Part shown: positions 21,801-33,570 of the stretch, piece after piece | Numbering within the stretch: position 1 is the first letter of the stretch | Layout: every line of letters starts with the position of its first letter | Assembly: GCF_026072635.1 (NCBI RefSeq) | Contig: NZ_AP023081.1 | Span: 5,266,501-5,330,500 of the forward strand | Origin: Pseudomonas solani | GTDB lineage: Bacteria; Pseudomonadota; Gammaproteobacteria; Pseudomonadales; Pseudomonadaceae | Direction of reading: 5' to 3' | DNA: 64,000 nt | Notes under the pieces: generated by a model | The model's database searches: none | What the model was told of the DNA's origin: nothing | The model's input: only the letters and a program-made list of their open reading frames with translations | Program-made: the position numbers and the translations under genes

Positions 21801-22305
21801 TTGCGGTCCCGCCAGGTGCGGTGCGCGCACGTGATCACGTAGAGGCGTGGGGCGTTGCGGGCACCCTGGCGGCTGCGGATGTCACCCAGCGCGTTCCAGG
21901 CATGACGGCAGCGGGGTGAGCCAGGAGGCTAGGTCGGGTGGCCCTGGCTGCCCGTACTGACGGTCGGTGGTATCCGGCCGACGCGCTCTGGCACGGTGTT
22001 TTCACGGTGCATCCAAGGAATTTAGGGGTTCCCTGAACGGCTTCACAGAATCAGCGTGAGCCCGATTGACGCTGCTCCTGCAAAGGCGTCTTCTACGCCA
22101 TCTCCCCGGAAGCCGACAGGATCGTCGGCGAACATTCCGCTTCAAGGATGAACATGCCCACCTCCCGTGTTGGCTGCCCGCAGGGCGGCCTTTCATCCGT
22201 CCCGTGCAATGCCCGGCACCTGCCCAGCCAGGTCGGCCGCGCTTTCGCCTGCCTGTCGTTCAGGCCGGGCGCCCACTCCCATGCTTGATAAAAGGACCCG
22301 TCTCG
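21801..22305. other. 505-bp intergenic region, no gene found
   Basis: No coding frame with plausible start and family resemblance, no RNA gene and no clear terminator is visible. A 14-nt string GCACGGTGTTTTCA near 21991 also occurs near 19723 downstream of pvdL. Its significance is unknown. Confidence 0.5.
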
Positions 22306-23091
22306 ATGCACCCACCCTACAAGCCGCGACGCCTTCGCCTGCCGATCCTCATTGGTGCCCTGGCGGTGCTCCCGGTACTGGCGGCGTCGGCGTTCGTGGC
22401 TTACCGCATCACCCAGAACGACTCCGGGCTGTGCCTCGCCGCGAACCGGGTGCTGAGCCCTGAGCAGCATCGCCAGGCATTGCTGCGCAACCTAATTCGT
22501 CTCGACGCCCTCAACAGCCAGCGCCATGACGACCTGTTCCGCACCCAGGCAGACCGCACGGGCATCATCCGCAACCCGCCGGTGCTGGACTTCAAGGCCC
22601 TGATGGAGCGGATGCAAGGCAACGAGAAGACCTTCGAGGAAAACTTCACCATCGAACCCGTGGCCCCTCGGCGGCAGTTCAATGCGGCGAGCGTCCGCGA
22701 GCCCTTCGTGCTGGTGAGCTACCGCGCCGCCGCCGATGGGATAGCGACCTTCACCGACAGCCGCCTCATCGTGGCCCGCGCGAAGGCGGACGTGGTGCAG
22801 GAGTTCGGCCAGCCTAGCCTCTACGAGCGCTTCCGTGGTTTCGGCAATACCTACTACAGCGTGACCTACAGCTTCGTCGGCATCGCCTGCTGCGACAGCA
22901 CGCCCTACGGGCGGCCGCGTGCAGAGGTGCTGGCGGGCAATCGCGCTGCCTATCAGGAAACGTTGGCGACCATGGCCAAGGGGATCGCGACGCATACGCG
23001 CACGGCCACGGTATCCAATTGCGGGGAATTGCTGACGCAAGACAGTGATAACGGAGTTGGAACCCGAAACATCAAATGGACTGGACTGTAA
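22306..23091 (+). CDS. Membrane-anchored protein of unknown function, paralogue of the 34156 gene
   Basis: I do not recognise the family. The 261-aa protein has a basic N-terminus, one membrane segment (about residues 11-30) and a presumably periplasmic remainder. It is clearly paralogous to the protein at 34156-34941. Shared blocks include HRQALLRNL, IRNPP with DF and ALME, SLYERFRGFG, CCDS and SNCGE. Conserved cysteines suggest disulfides outside the cytoplasm. AAAGGA lies about 9 nt before the ATG; longer in-frame starts upstream lack support. It ends 11 nt before the RTX gene, so the two are very likely one operon, and it may serve the RTX protein (folding, surface attachment or protection). 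That role is inference from position. Confidence 0.7.
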   Translation: MHPPYKPRRLRLPILIGALAVLPVLAASAFVAYRITQNDSGLCLAANRVLSPEQHRQALLRNLIRLDALNSQRHDDLFRTQADRTGIIRNPPVLDFKALMERMQGNEKTFEENFTIEPVAPRRQFNAASVREPFVLVSYRAAADGIATFTDSRLIVARAKADVVQEFGQPSLYERFRGFGNTYYSVTYSFVGIACCDSTPYGRPRAEVLAGNRAAYQETLATMAKGIATHTRTATVSNCGELLTQDSDNGVGTRNIKWTGL

Positions 23092-23102
23092 GGAAATAGA
23101 CC

Positions 23103-26100
23103 ATGAGTTTGCCCTCGATTGAACAGATCGTTTCGCGCTACCTATTCGATACGGATACACCGCCCGCCAACCTGAAGAACGACGCCCTGATACGCCCGGC
23201 TGGGCAGGTCGGCAAGGTCCTCGAAGTGGACAAGAACGACTTCATGACAGCCGGAGCGGGGCGCTTCGTCGGTGTCGAGCGCTTCAGGTACGTCCGCAAC
23301 TTCCTGGGCGGCCACGATGACGCTTACCTGGGGGCCGGAAAGAAGCTTGCGGCCGGTGTCTACACCGCCGAGCAGTTGCTTCAGGCGTATGGCAAGAACC
23401 CCAGCAAGGACGGGATTCTCGCGATCAATGGCTACATTCAGGGTGTTCTGGAAAGCGACTTTATCGAGCGCGCTTATATCTTTGGATCTGGCGAATACAA
23501 GATCAACAAAGAAGCCCGGTTCTATGTGAACGAGGACGGCTCCCGGGAAATCATCGACATCTGCGTGGAACCGGTAGACGAGAACTTCGACTACATCGGT
23601 GGCAATAAGCTGATTCAGATCGCCAACGACCTCACCAAGGAGCAGATCGATCCCTCCGGCATCGGCAGGACGGTGCCGATCACGTTCACCGGATCCGTTG
23701 CGCAGAAGCTGGTCCTGACGGGTGAAGACTGGTACGGCCTGGACATAAAGAACAAGTTGGCCGATGCCGCAGAAATTCTGAACATGGCCCAGTTCGGTCT
23801 CAAGCCGCAGTATTTTGCTGGCTTGTTTGCCGAGATCCATGCCCGTCTGGTCGCCAGTAACATCATCACCTACGAAGACCCCGAAGGGCGCTATGTCGTC
23901 TATGACGGCCGCGACGTGAACAACAACGGGGTCATCGACCCCATGCTGATGATGAACATCACCGAAATCCTCCCCTACAAGGGCGCTGCGGTGATCGCCG
24001 GCAAGGGCAACGACACGTTGTTCGGTACCGGCTATAGCAAAGACCAGCTCTTTGGTGGTGACGGCAACGACCATCTTGACGGCCGTGGCGGCGCCGACAG
24101 CATGGAGGGTGGTTCCGGCGACGACACCTACATCGTCGACGACGAAGGCGACACCGTGGTCGAAGGTGCCAATGCCGGCACCGACCTGGTCAAGTCGAGC
24201 GTCACCCACACCCTGTCCGCGAACGTCGAGAACCTCGAACTCACCGGAAGCGACGACATCAACGGCACCGGCAACAGCCTGGACAACGAGATTCGTGGCA
24301 ACGCCGGCAACAACCTCCTGCGGGGCGAAGCCGGTGAGGACCTGATCTACGGTAATGGCGGTAACGACACGATCTACGGGGGGGATAACGACGACAATAT
24401 CTTCGCCCGGGAAGGGAACGACACCCTCTACGGCGATGGCGGCCTCGACTACCTCGACGGCGGCATCGGCAACGACCTGATCACCGGCGGCGTCGGCAAC
24501 GACATCCTGGTCGGTGGCGCCGGGCAGGACACGCTGCGCGGCGGTGCGGACTTCGACACCTACTTCGCCGACAAGCAGGACGTGATCGAGGACGACGATG
24601 CCGGCAGGGGCCAGGTCTACCTCGGCAACCAGGTGCTGGCCGGTGGTACGCGCAAGGAAAGCGACCCGGAGAACATCTACAAGGACAAGCGCGGCAACGT
24701 CTACGTGCTCAGCGGCAGCACGCTGACCGTCAACGGCGGCCTCACCATCCTCAACTACCACAAGGACAAGAGCTCGCTGCAGATCGTCCTCACCGACGAG
24801 GAGGAAGAGGAAGAGCCGGAAACCGACGACGCCGAACAGCGCACCTCGCCCATCGTCATCGACCTGGACGGCGATGGCATCGAGACCCTGAAAGTGGGGG
24901 CGAGCTACTTCGACCTGGACGGTGACGGCCTCAGCGAAATGTCCGGCTGGGTCAGCCCCGACGACGGCCTGCTGGTGCATGACCGCAACGGTGACGGGCG
25001 CATCAGCAATGGCACCGAGCTGTTCGGCAACCACAGCCTGTTGAGCAATGGCAACAAGGCCGAGAACGGCTTCCAGGCCCTGGCCGAGTACGACAGCAAC
25101 GGCGATGGCCTGATCAACGCCCAGGACGCGGCGTACTCGACGCTGCAGGTGTGGCGCGACCTCAACGGCAACGGCGTCAGCGATGATGGCGAACTGCAGG
25201 GGCTGGCCGCTGCGGGCGTCGTCTCCATCGGCACCGGCTACAGCACCTCCAGCCATATCGATGCCAACGGCCATGAGCACCGCCAGATCGGCACCGTGAT
25301 GCTGGCCAACGGCATTGCCTCCACGGCGGCCGACGTCTGGTTCAAGGTCGACAGTACCCGCCGCATCAACAGCGGCGACATCGTGCTGCCGAGAGACGTG
25401 TTGACCCTGGCCAACGCCAAGGGCTTCGGCAAGGTCCAGGACCTGCGCCAGGCCATGGCACTGGATGCCGGCCTCAAGGACCTGCTGGCGCAGTATGTCG
25501 CCGCAGCGCCGAGCCAGCGCGATGCACTGCTCGACACCCTGATCTACCGCTGGGCCGGCGCCGAAGGTGTCGATCCGTTCAGCCGTGATCCCAAGAAGGT
25601 CTACGGCCATGTGATGGACGCACGCCAACTGGTCACCCTGGAGAACCTGGTGGGGCGCCCCTACCTGGGCACCTGGTGCTGGGGCGAGCGCGACCCAAAT
25701 CCTCACGGGCAGGCGGCTCCGATCCTGGTGGCCGAGTACCTGGAGTTCAAGCGCTTCACTGCCGCGCAGATCATGGCGCAGACCGAATACGCCAACGAGC
25801 TGGACATCATCCGGTCCGGCTTCGGCTCCGACGCGCAGAGCATCGCCGTCGACTGGAACGCGCTGCAGGGCAAGCTGAGCGGGTTGCTCGCCGAGGGCAA
25901 ACCCGAGCGTGTCCGTGACATCATCACCATCCTCAATGACCTGGGCACCTATTCGCCGGCTTACCGAGCCAAGCGCGACGCGGCGTTCCAGGCCATCACC
26001 GCGTCCAATGTCGAGCTGGCGCCGTTCTTCGACTTCTCCACCCGTATCGGCACCTCGGGCAACGACACGCTTTACGGCATCCAGTCCGGGACCATCTTCT

Positions 26101-29100
26101 ACGGTGCGGGCGGCGATGACCGCCTGTATGGCTATTCCGGCGTCGACAGCTACCACTTCGCGCGCGGCCAGGGCAACGACGCGATTCTCGACCGGGGTGG
26201 CCTCGACCAGATCGTCTTCGGTGCCGGCATCGGCCAGGGCGACCTGGTGTTCTCGCGCAATGCCACCACTGTGTGGGTCCACGTCAAGAACACCGACGGC
26301 AGCGATGCCGGCTCCGTACGCATCGATAACTTCTTCGACTTCGACGGCACGCTGGACTTCGGCGCCATCGAGGCGATCCGCTTCGCCAATGGCGGTGGCC
26401 TGGATCAGCAGCAGATCCTCGACCTGCTCACGGCCTCGTCGCTGACCGCTGGCAATGACCTGGTGTTCGGCACCGCCGCTGGTGACAGCATCGACGCCCT
26501 GGCGGGTAACGACAGCATTCATGGGCTGGGTGGCAACGATCAGCTCTCCGGCGGTGCTGGCGACGACGTACTGATGGGCGACGACGGCAACGACACGCTG
26601 GTCGGTGGCAGCGGCAACGACTCGCTTATCGGCGGCCGTGGCAACGACACCTACCTGTTCGAGGTCGGCCACGGCAATGACGTGATCGACAACGCCGCCG
26701 ATGCAACCGGTGGCAAGTTCGACCGCGTGCTGTTCGGCACCGGTATCGAGCCGCTCAATGTCACCGCACGACGCAGCGGCTACGACCTGGTGCTGTACAC
26801 GTCCCCCGGCGACAGCGTGCGGCTGAGCAACTACTTCAGCGCGGAAGGGGTCAACGGCATCGCCGTCGACCGCATCGAGTTCCACAACGGCATCGTCTGG
26901 AGCATCGAGGACGTCAAGGGCCTGGTGCTGCAGGCCACGGCCGGCAACGATGTGATCGAAGGCTATGTGACCAGCGACCAGCTGTCTGGCCTGGACGGCG
27001 ATGACCTGCTGTACGGCTACGCCGGCAACGACACCCTGCTGGGCGGTGAGGGCCGCGACCACCTTGACGGCGGCATTGGCGACGACAGGCTGCTTGGCGA
27101 GGTCGGTGACGACACGCTGCTGGGCGGCGAAGGTAGCGACTACCTGGACGGTGGCGATGGCCATGACCAGCTCGACGGTGGCGTCGGCGATGACACCTTG
27201 ATCGGGGGTGCGGGCGACGACTACCTCACCGGCGGTGCCGGGCGCGATACCCTCCAGGGCGGCATGGGCGATGACGTGCTGGTGGGCGGTGCCGGTGATG
27301 ACTTCCTGGCCGGTGGCCAGGGCAACGACCGCCTCGATGGCGGTGGTGGCACCAACAACTACCTGTTCGCCCGGGGTGATGGCCAGGATGTGATCGCCGA
27401 TGCCTATGAGGGCGTGGTGACCATCTACCTCTCTGACCTGCCGCTGGACACCCTGGTGTTCCGTCGCAATGGCTCCAGCCTCGAAGTCTCCTTCCCGGAC
27501 AGCCAGGGCGACCTGCTGACCCTGTCGTCCTTCTTCCGCGACGAGTTCCCGCTCAGCGGCATCCGCCTGCGCTACGGCGAAGGCCAGGAGGCGCTGATCG
27601 ATCCGGGGCAACTGCGTCTGCTGACGCTGGCAGGTACCGAGGCGCCTGACCTGATCAACGCCTATTCCGGCAACGACCTCATCGAGGCGCTGGGTGGCGA
27701 CGACACGGTGTACGCCGGTGCGGGTAACGACACCCTGCGCGGTGGCGAGGGCAACGACTGGCTGAGCGCCGACGAGGGCAATGACCTCATCGAAGGCGGG
27801 GCGGGCAACGACACCCTCTATGCCGGTGAGGGCGACGACATCATTGACGGTGGCGCCGGGAACGATCGCCTGGAAGGCGCATCGGGCAATGACCAGTATC
27901 GGTTCTCCCCAACTGGGGAGACGACGTCATCTCCGATGCGGCCGGTGTCGACAGCGTCCAATTCGTGGGAGTTGCTCCCGCGGATCTACTGCTGCGCCGC
28001 GACGGCAACGACCTGATCGTCACCAACGAGCTGACGGGCGACCGCCTGCGGATCCAGGGGCACTTCTCTTACCAGGCCGGCGCACAGGGTTATACGCCCA
28101 TCGAGCAATTCATCTTCGACGGCGGCCTCACCTGGGACTTCGACACCATCAAGCTCAAGGCCCTGGAAGGCACCGCCCAGGACGACGCCATCTACGGCCA
28201 CGCCGACGACGATGTGATCGACGCGGGCCTGGGCAACGACCTCGCCCAGGCCGGCTTCGGCAGCGACCAGGTGCTGGGTGGCGAAGGCAATGACACCCTG
28301 CATGGCGAAGCGGGCAACGACACGCTCTCCGGCGGCGCAGGCGACGACCAGCTGTACGGCGAAGAGGGCGAGAACCAGCTCTCCGGCGGCGATGGCAACG
28401 ACTCCCTGTTTGGTGGTTACCAGGCCGATCTGCTGGCCGGCGATGCGGGCGATGACCTGCTCGACGGTGGCGATGGCAATGACACCCTGCGCGGTGGCGA
28501 GGGCCATGACTCGCTGATCGGTGGCGGCGGCAATGACCAGCTGTTCGGTGACGCCGGCAACGACACCCTGCAGGGCAATGGCCTGCTCGATGGCGGCAGC
28601 GGCGACGACCTGCTGGAAGGCTACGGCGAGCTGCTGGGCGGCGATGGCAACGACACGCTCCATGGCCAGGGCTCCGACACCCTGATCGGTGGGGCGGGCA
28701 ATGACCTGATCGTCGCGCGCAACGATGCCTGGAGCGGCAACGCCAGCGTTATCGAAGGCGGCACCGGCAACGACACGATCTACGGCTCCTTCGGTGACGA
28801 CACCTACCGCTTCAACCTCGGTGACGGCCAGGACCTGCTGATCGAGCGTCGCGCCAACGAGGCCTTCAGCAACATCACGCCGAGCTTCGACACCCTGAGC
28901 TTCGGTGAAGGCATCAGCGCAGCGGACCTGGGCTTCCACCGTCGTGGCCTGGACCTGATCATCGAGCACGCCAACGGCACTGATCGCATCACCGTGCAGA
29001 ACTGGTTCAAGGAGCCTACCGACCACTTCAAGCTGGACAGCCTGACCTTCGCCGATGGCAGCTCGCTGAGTCAGGCGGATGTCGAAAACCGCGTGATCCA

Positions 29101-31726
29101 CCACGGCACCGACAACGCCGACAGCATCCTCGGTTACCGCAACCTCGCCGACACCATCCACCTGGGTGCCGGTGACGACAAGGTCTGGGGGCGTGCCGGC
29201 AACGACACCATTCTCGGCGAGGGCGGCAACGACTACCTCGAAGGCGAGGACGGCGATGACCTGATCCTCGGCGGTTCCGGCAACGACCAGCTTGACGGCG
29301 GTGCAGGCGCCGACCGCCTCATCGGCGGTACCGGGGACGACAAGTACGTCTACAGCCTGGGCGACGGTGCGGACGTCATCGACAACACCGGCGGCGGCAA
29401 CGACGGCGTGTTCTTCTCCGGCGGCATCACCCAGGACCGGCTGAGCTTCCGCCGCGACAGCGACGATCTGCTGATCCTGGTGGACGGCGATGCGCAGCAG
29501 TCGGTGCGCGTGCTGGGGCACTTCCTCGGTGGCGACAAGGCCATCAGCTATGTGCAGCCGGAGGGCGGCTTCATGCTCACCGCCGCGCGCATCGGCCATA
29601 TGGCCGCGGCCAACGGCGTGGCCGGTGGCTACGAGGCGGTGATCGACGGCGGTACGGCGGCGGATCGCCTCTCCGGCTACGACGGTCGCGACCTGCTGCG
29701 CGGCCTGGCCGGCAACGACACCCTGTTCGGCATGGCCGGCAACGACCAGCTGGAGGGCGGTGACGGCAACGACTACCTCTCCGGTGGCAACGGCGGTAAT
29801 GCAGGCTCCGGCGACGATGTGATCATCGGCGGCGCGGGCAACGATGTGCTGGACGGTGAAGACGGCAACGACCGTCTGGTGGGTGGCACCGGTGACGACA
29901 AGTACTACTACCGCGCCGGTGGCGGCAAGGACGTCATCGATAACACCGGTGGCGGCTTCGACGGCGTCTTCGTGCTCAATGGCGTGGCCCGTGCGCGCCT
30001 GAGCTTCCACCGCGACGGCAATGACCTGGTCATCCTCGTCGACAAGGACATGGCCCACCAGCTGCGCATCACCAACCACTTCCTGGGCGGTGACTCGGCC
30101 ATCGACTACGTGCAGCCGGACGACGGCGGCAGCTACCTCACCACCGCGCAGATCGCCGGCATGATCACCGCCTTCCCGGACGGCACCGGCACCCCCGGCC
30201 CGGTGGACCCGGAACCGACCGACCCGGGCACGCCCACCGACCCTGGCACCGGGCAACCGCCGGTTCCCGGCCTGGGCGGTGCCGACTCGCTCACCGGCAC
30301 CGCCGGCAACGACGTGCTGGTCGGTGGGGCCGGCAACGACACCCTGGCCGGCGCGGCGGGCAACGACCGCCTGCTGGGCGGCGTGGGTGACGACACCTAC
30401 GTCTACACCGCCGGGCTGGACGTGATCGAGGAGGCGGGCGGCGCAGCGGATACCCTGCGCTTCGCCGGTGGCATCACCTACAACCAGGTGGGCTCGGGCC
30501 TGTCCAAGTCGGGCAACGACCTGATCCTCAAGGTCAACGGCAGCACCACCAACCAGGTGACGCTGAAGGATTTCTTCCTGGGTGGCGACAACCTGGTGGA
30601 AACCTTCACCTTCGAGACCGGTGGCCAGCTCACCGCCGCACAGATCTTCGGCGCGTTCGGTATCGCCATGCCAACGCCGGTAGCGGCCTTCGACAACACC
30701 GTGCAGGGCACGGCGGGCAACGACGCAGCCCTCAACGGCACCGCCCAGCGCGACCTGCTGCTCGGCTACAACGGCAACGACTCGCTGTCCGGCGGTGCCG
30801 GCAACGATCGCCTGGAAGGGGGCAATGGCAACGACACCCTCGTCGGTGGTCAGGGCAACGACACCCTGCTTGGTGGTCGCGGCGACGACACCTACGTCTT
30901 CAGCGCCGGCAGCGGGCAGGACGTCATCGACAACACCGGTGGCGGCTACGACACGCTGCGCTTCGAAGGCATCGCCTTCAATCAAGTCTCCAGTGGCTTA
31001 ATGAAGAGCGGTAACGATCTGGTGCTCAAGGTTAACGGTGGCAGCGATCAGGTCACCCTGAAGAACTGGTTCCTGGGCGGTGACGCCGTCGTCGACGTGA
31101 TCACCTTCGCCGCCGGCGGGCAACTGACCGCTGCCCAGGTGTTCAGCGCCTTCGGGCTCACCAACCCCGACACCGTCGGTTCGCCGAACTACCTGAACGT
31201 CCCGGACGACCGCAGCTTCGGCACCGTCCTGGCCGGCCAGGCGGGCGATCAGAACATCCTCGGTTCCTCGGACGCCGACCTGATCGACGGTGGTGCAGGC
31301 AACGACACGCTGCGCGGCAACAAGGGTAATGACTACCTGATCGGCGGGGACGGCAACGACACCTACCGCTTCGCCGCTGGCGACGGCCAGGACGTCATCA
31401 ACAACCTGTCGAACAAGCCCGCCGACAACGATGTGCTGAGCATCGAAGGCATCACCCGCGAGAACCTCTGGCTGTCCCGCCAGGGCAACAACCTGGTGAT
31501 CGACGTGCTGGGTTCGGCCGACGCCATCACCGTGCAGGACTGGTACGCGGGGGCGGCGCAGAAACTGGACGCGGTGCAAGCCGGCAGCTCCACGCTCTAC
31601 GCCAACCAGCTGGACAACCTGGTCAACGCCATGGCCGCCTTCGGCGCGCCCACGGGCGGGGAGATGAACCTGTCCCAGGCCCAGCGGGATCAGCTCAATG
31701 TGGTGATCGCCGCCAACTGGCAGTGA
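23103..31726 (+). CDS. Giant RTX calcium-binding protein, FrpC-like, interrupted by one frameshift
   Basis: Read as one gene it encodes about 2874 aa. Residues 1-295 form an unrecognised N-terminal domain. A first block of GGxGxDxxx nonapeptide repeats follows at about 298-500. At about 565-760 there is an acidic linker and an FrpC-type self-processing-module-like domain (IDLDGDGIET, DRNGDGRI, YDSNGDGLI, VWRDLNGNG). The rest alternates RTX repeats with haemolysin-type calcium-binding-related domains (VIDNTGGG, LSFHRDGNDLVI, NHFLGGD). Such proteins leave by type I secretion with a C-terminal signal and fold on extracellular calcium. No secretion genes are in the window. The frame breaks at 27907-27910 (CCCC), where one missing base would restore YRFS-x-NWGDDVI. 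The frame-1 stop is at 28014-28016. Whether it is a toxin or an adhesin cannot be told. Confidence 0.85.
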
Positions 31727-31750
31727 GTGTGAAGATGTAGCGACTGGAGC

Positions 31751-31775
31751 AGCCCGCCTTATGGCGGGCTGTTTC
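31751..31775 (+). terminator. Rho-independent terminator after the RTX gene
   Basis: AGCCCGCC / GGCGGGCT arms with a 4-nt TTAT loop, followed by GTTTCC, 25 nt after the stop codon. Confidence 0.85.
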
Positions 31776-31834
31776 CATGTGGTTTTCCCGCTTATGCGGT
31801 GTGTCGTTTTTGAAGCCGAAGAGGCAGTAGGCGC

Positions 31835-32791
31835 ATGTTTATTGGTTTTGGACGTCCCAGGCTTACCGCTCCTCCACGGCTTCTTCTTCCTTTGATGGGG
31901 CTGGTATTTTTCTTGCCGTTCTCAAACGCTCTGTTTGCAGCGGAAGCTCACCTGGATAAGGCGTCGATCACTGAAGAAGTGCCCCACAGAAATGCCTTCT
32001 ATTCGGACATCAGGAAAACGGTCCTGGTGAAGGGCGGGGCGAAGATCAAGACCCTTTTGTCAACGAAGCGGCCAGCGGGTTTTTATCAACTGGCGGGTGT
32101 TCGGGACGAAGCGCTTTGTGCCGAGTTCCTGGAGGACATGAACAAAGAGGGTGTATCGGCGGGCAATCTCTTTGAGTGGCTCTCCAGCTCCAGTCGCAGG
32201 TTGGCGTTCCAGCCACTGGAAGAGTCCAGGGCGATGCCTGAATGGACGGGGGTGGAGCGCGCCTTGGAGTACGTGTCGATGGACGTGGATGGCGATGGAT
32301 CGATTGAGCAGATCTACAGGAGGACTGGAATTGTCCGGGAGCATGGCACTCAGCAGTTGATGATCACGGATGAGGCCCTTCATGAGAGGCCTGACAAGCT
32401 GCTCCCATATGGTCCTGATTGCTTGAAGTGGCAAGGCAAGAAAGGCAGGTGTGGCACCGCAGCCGGGCTGATTCAGCATGTAATGAATCTACCGGCGAAC
32501 AGCAGGCTGGCGGAGGAATGGGTTTCCACCCGACAGGATCCGATTGGACAGGCCACGGGTGATGCGCAGTCCGGGCAGTCGATATATGGGCGGCAGAGGA
32601 ATCGCCTGGTTAGAAATGTCGGGCTGGGGTCCAGTGCCTATTGGGCGGTGTACAGGCTCCACAAGGGGCCGGTCTTTGTGTCTGTCCCGACGCGTACCTT
32701 TGCTCCGCCTGAGGTTTTCGTATTTTCAATGCACCGAAACGGCCCGTCCGAGTTGCAGTGCATCGTCATGCCAGTTGCCTGGGAGAAGTGA
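31835..32791 (+). CDS. Exported protein of unknown function
   Basis: This 318-aa protein is not recognised. An N-terminal hydrophobic stretch (about residues 14-35) ending SNALFAAEA looks like a signal peptide with cleavage after ALFA. The mature part contains DVDGDGSIEQIYR, resembling a calcium-loop or FG-GAP-like segment, and a few cysteines. Its base composition is visibly lower in GC than the surrounding genes. It begins a cluster of small exported-protein genes, with the next start 7 nt downstream of its stop. Position after the RTX operon and the different composition suggest acquired accessory DNA; no function is claimed. Confidence 0.62.
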   Translation: MFIGFGRPRLTAPPRLLLPLMGLVFFLPFSNALFAAEAHLDKASITEEVPHRNAFYSDIRKTVLVKGGAKIKTLLSTKRPAGFYQLAGVRDEALCAEFLEDMNKEGVSAGNLFEWLSSSSRRLAFQPLEESRAMPEWTGVERALEYVSMDVDGDGSIEQIYRRTGIVREHGTQQLMITDEALHERPDKLLPYGPDCLKWQGKKGRCGTAAGLIQHVMNLPANSRLAEEWVSTRQDPIGQATGDAQSGQSIYGRQRNRLVRNVGLGSSAYWAVYRLHKGPVFVSVPTRTFAPPEVFVFSMHRNGPSELQCIVMPVAWEK

Positions 32792-32798
32792 AGTGGCC

Positions 32799-33512
32799 AT
32801 GACGACAGCGTTGCTTGCCCGGAATGTTGGAAGTGGAGAGCGTGGCACCTGCCTGCTCATGCTTTTTATTTGCTTCGCATTGGTTGCATGCGGAAAGGAA
32901 AGGCCCGCGACCCATACTCCCGAGTACCGAGCGGCGCACGGACTGGTCGAAGGCGGGGACAACAGGGTCGAGGTCAGCGGTGTGCCGTTTCGAGTGCCAA
33001 GTGATTTGGAGTTCGATGTCTATTCGGCTGGAGACATTCGTCCGGGCAAGGCCGATGAACTGACCTTGCACCTCTTCATCGACCAGGCAGGGCTTCACAA
33101 GGGAAACCCCGTTCCAACCGCTCGGGACAGCAGGATCAGGGTCGAGATTTCGAGAATGGGAGACCCCAACGGGAAATCCTATTTCGAGGGTGAGAAGGAG
33201 AGGGCCGAGGCGCCGATCGTTCGCCCAGCGCTGGGCCTTGCGGAGTACCCACTGAAAGGGCCTGCTGCAGAGGCTGAATACTCTGGAACCTATGTCTATG
33301 TGCCGTCAGATGGGCCGCGCGGGAATGGCAGGGAGTTCTTTTGCAGCGTGGCCTGGCCAAAGGACCCAGTCCTGAGAAACGGTCATTGCAGAGCGTACTA
33401 CTACCTGGGCTCAGGGCTGCAGGTTCGGGTCTTCTTCGAGTACAGCGCTTTGGTGAATTGGCACGTGATCATGGAAACGGTCCGCAGGGAAGTGGGCGCT
33501 ATCCAGAATTGA
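32799..33512 (+). CDS. Putative lipoprotein of unknown function
   Basis: This 237-aa protein has a hydrophobic segment ending in the lipobox LVAC (cysteine at about residue 31) followed by GK, so it should be lipidated and anchored in the outer or inner membrane. The remainder (residues 32-237) is soluble, and no known domain is recognised. I chose the ATG at 32799, which closely follows the preceding stop codon, in preference to the longer open frame reaching back to 32544 inside the upstream gene. It is probably co-transcribed with its neighbours on both sides. Composition is lower in GC than the window average. Confidence 0.62.
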   Translation: MTTALLARNVGSGERGTCLLMLFICFALVACGKERPATHTPEYRAAHGLVEGGDNRVEVSGVPFRVPSDLEFDVYSAGDIRPGKADELTLHLFIDQAGLHKGNPVPTARDSRIRVEISRMGDPNGKSYFEGEKERAEAPIVRPALGLAEYPLKGPAAEAEYSGTYVYVPSDGPRGNGREFFCSVAWPKDPVLRNGHCRAYYYLGSGLQVRVFFEYSALVNWHVIMETVRREVGAIQN

Positions 33513-33570
33513 TGCGACGTCGCGAGTTTGATTCATGAGAAGGATTTGCACATTGAGGAGCTCCAAGCGA

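Noticed and set aside
22004..22024. Possible minus-strand PvdS box near 22020 (TAAAT with a CGT)
   Set aside because: The spacing is 13 nt rather than 16, and no siderophore gene lies downstream on that strand.
23142..27611. Long minus-strand open frame opposite the RTX gene
   Set aside because: It mirrors the repetitive RTX DNA and gives a valine/alanine-rich pattern with no start context. It is an antisense shadow.
26500..31400. Many near-regular short DNA repeats resembling a CRISPR or satellite array
   Set aside because: They are the 27-bp coding units of RTX nonapeptides (GGxGxDxxx), in frame and degenerate, with no unique spacers.
27965..31726. Separate second RTX gene starting with GTG at 27965
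   Set aside because: The supposed start lies inside a domain continuing from the upstream frame, and there is no ribosome site. One frameshift in a C-run explains both halves.
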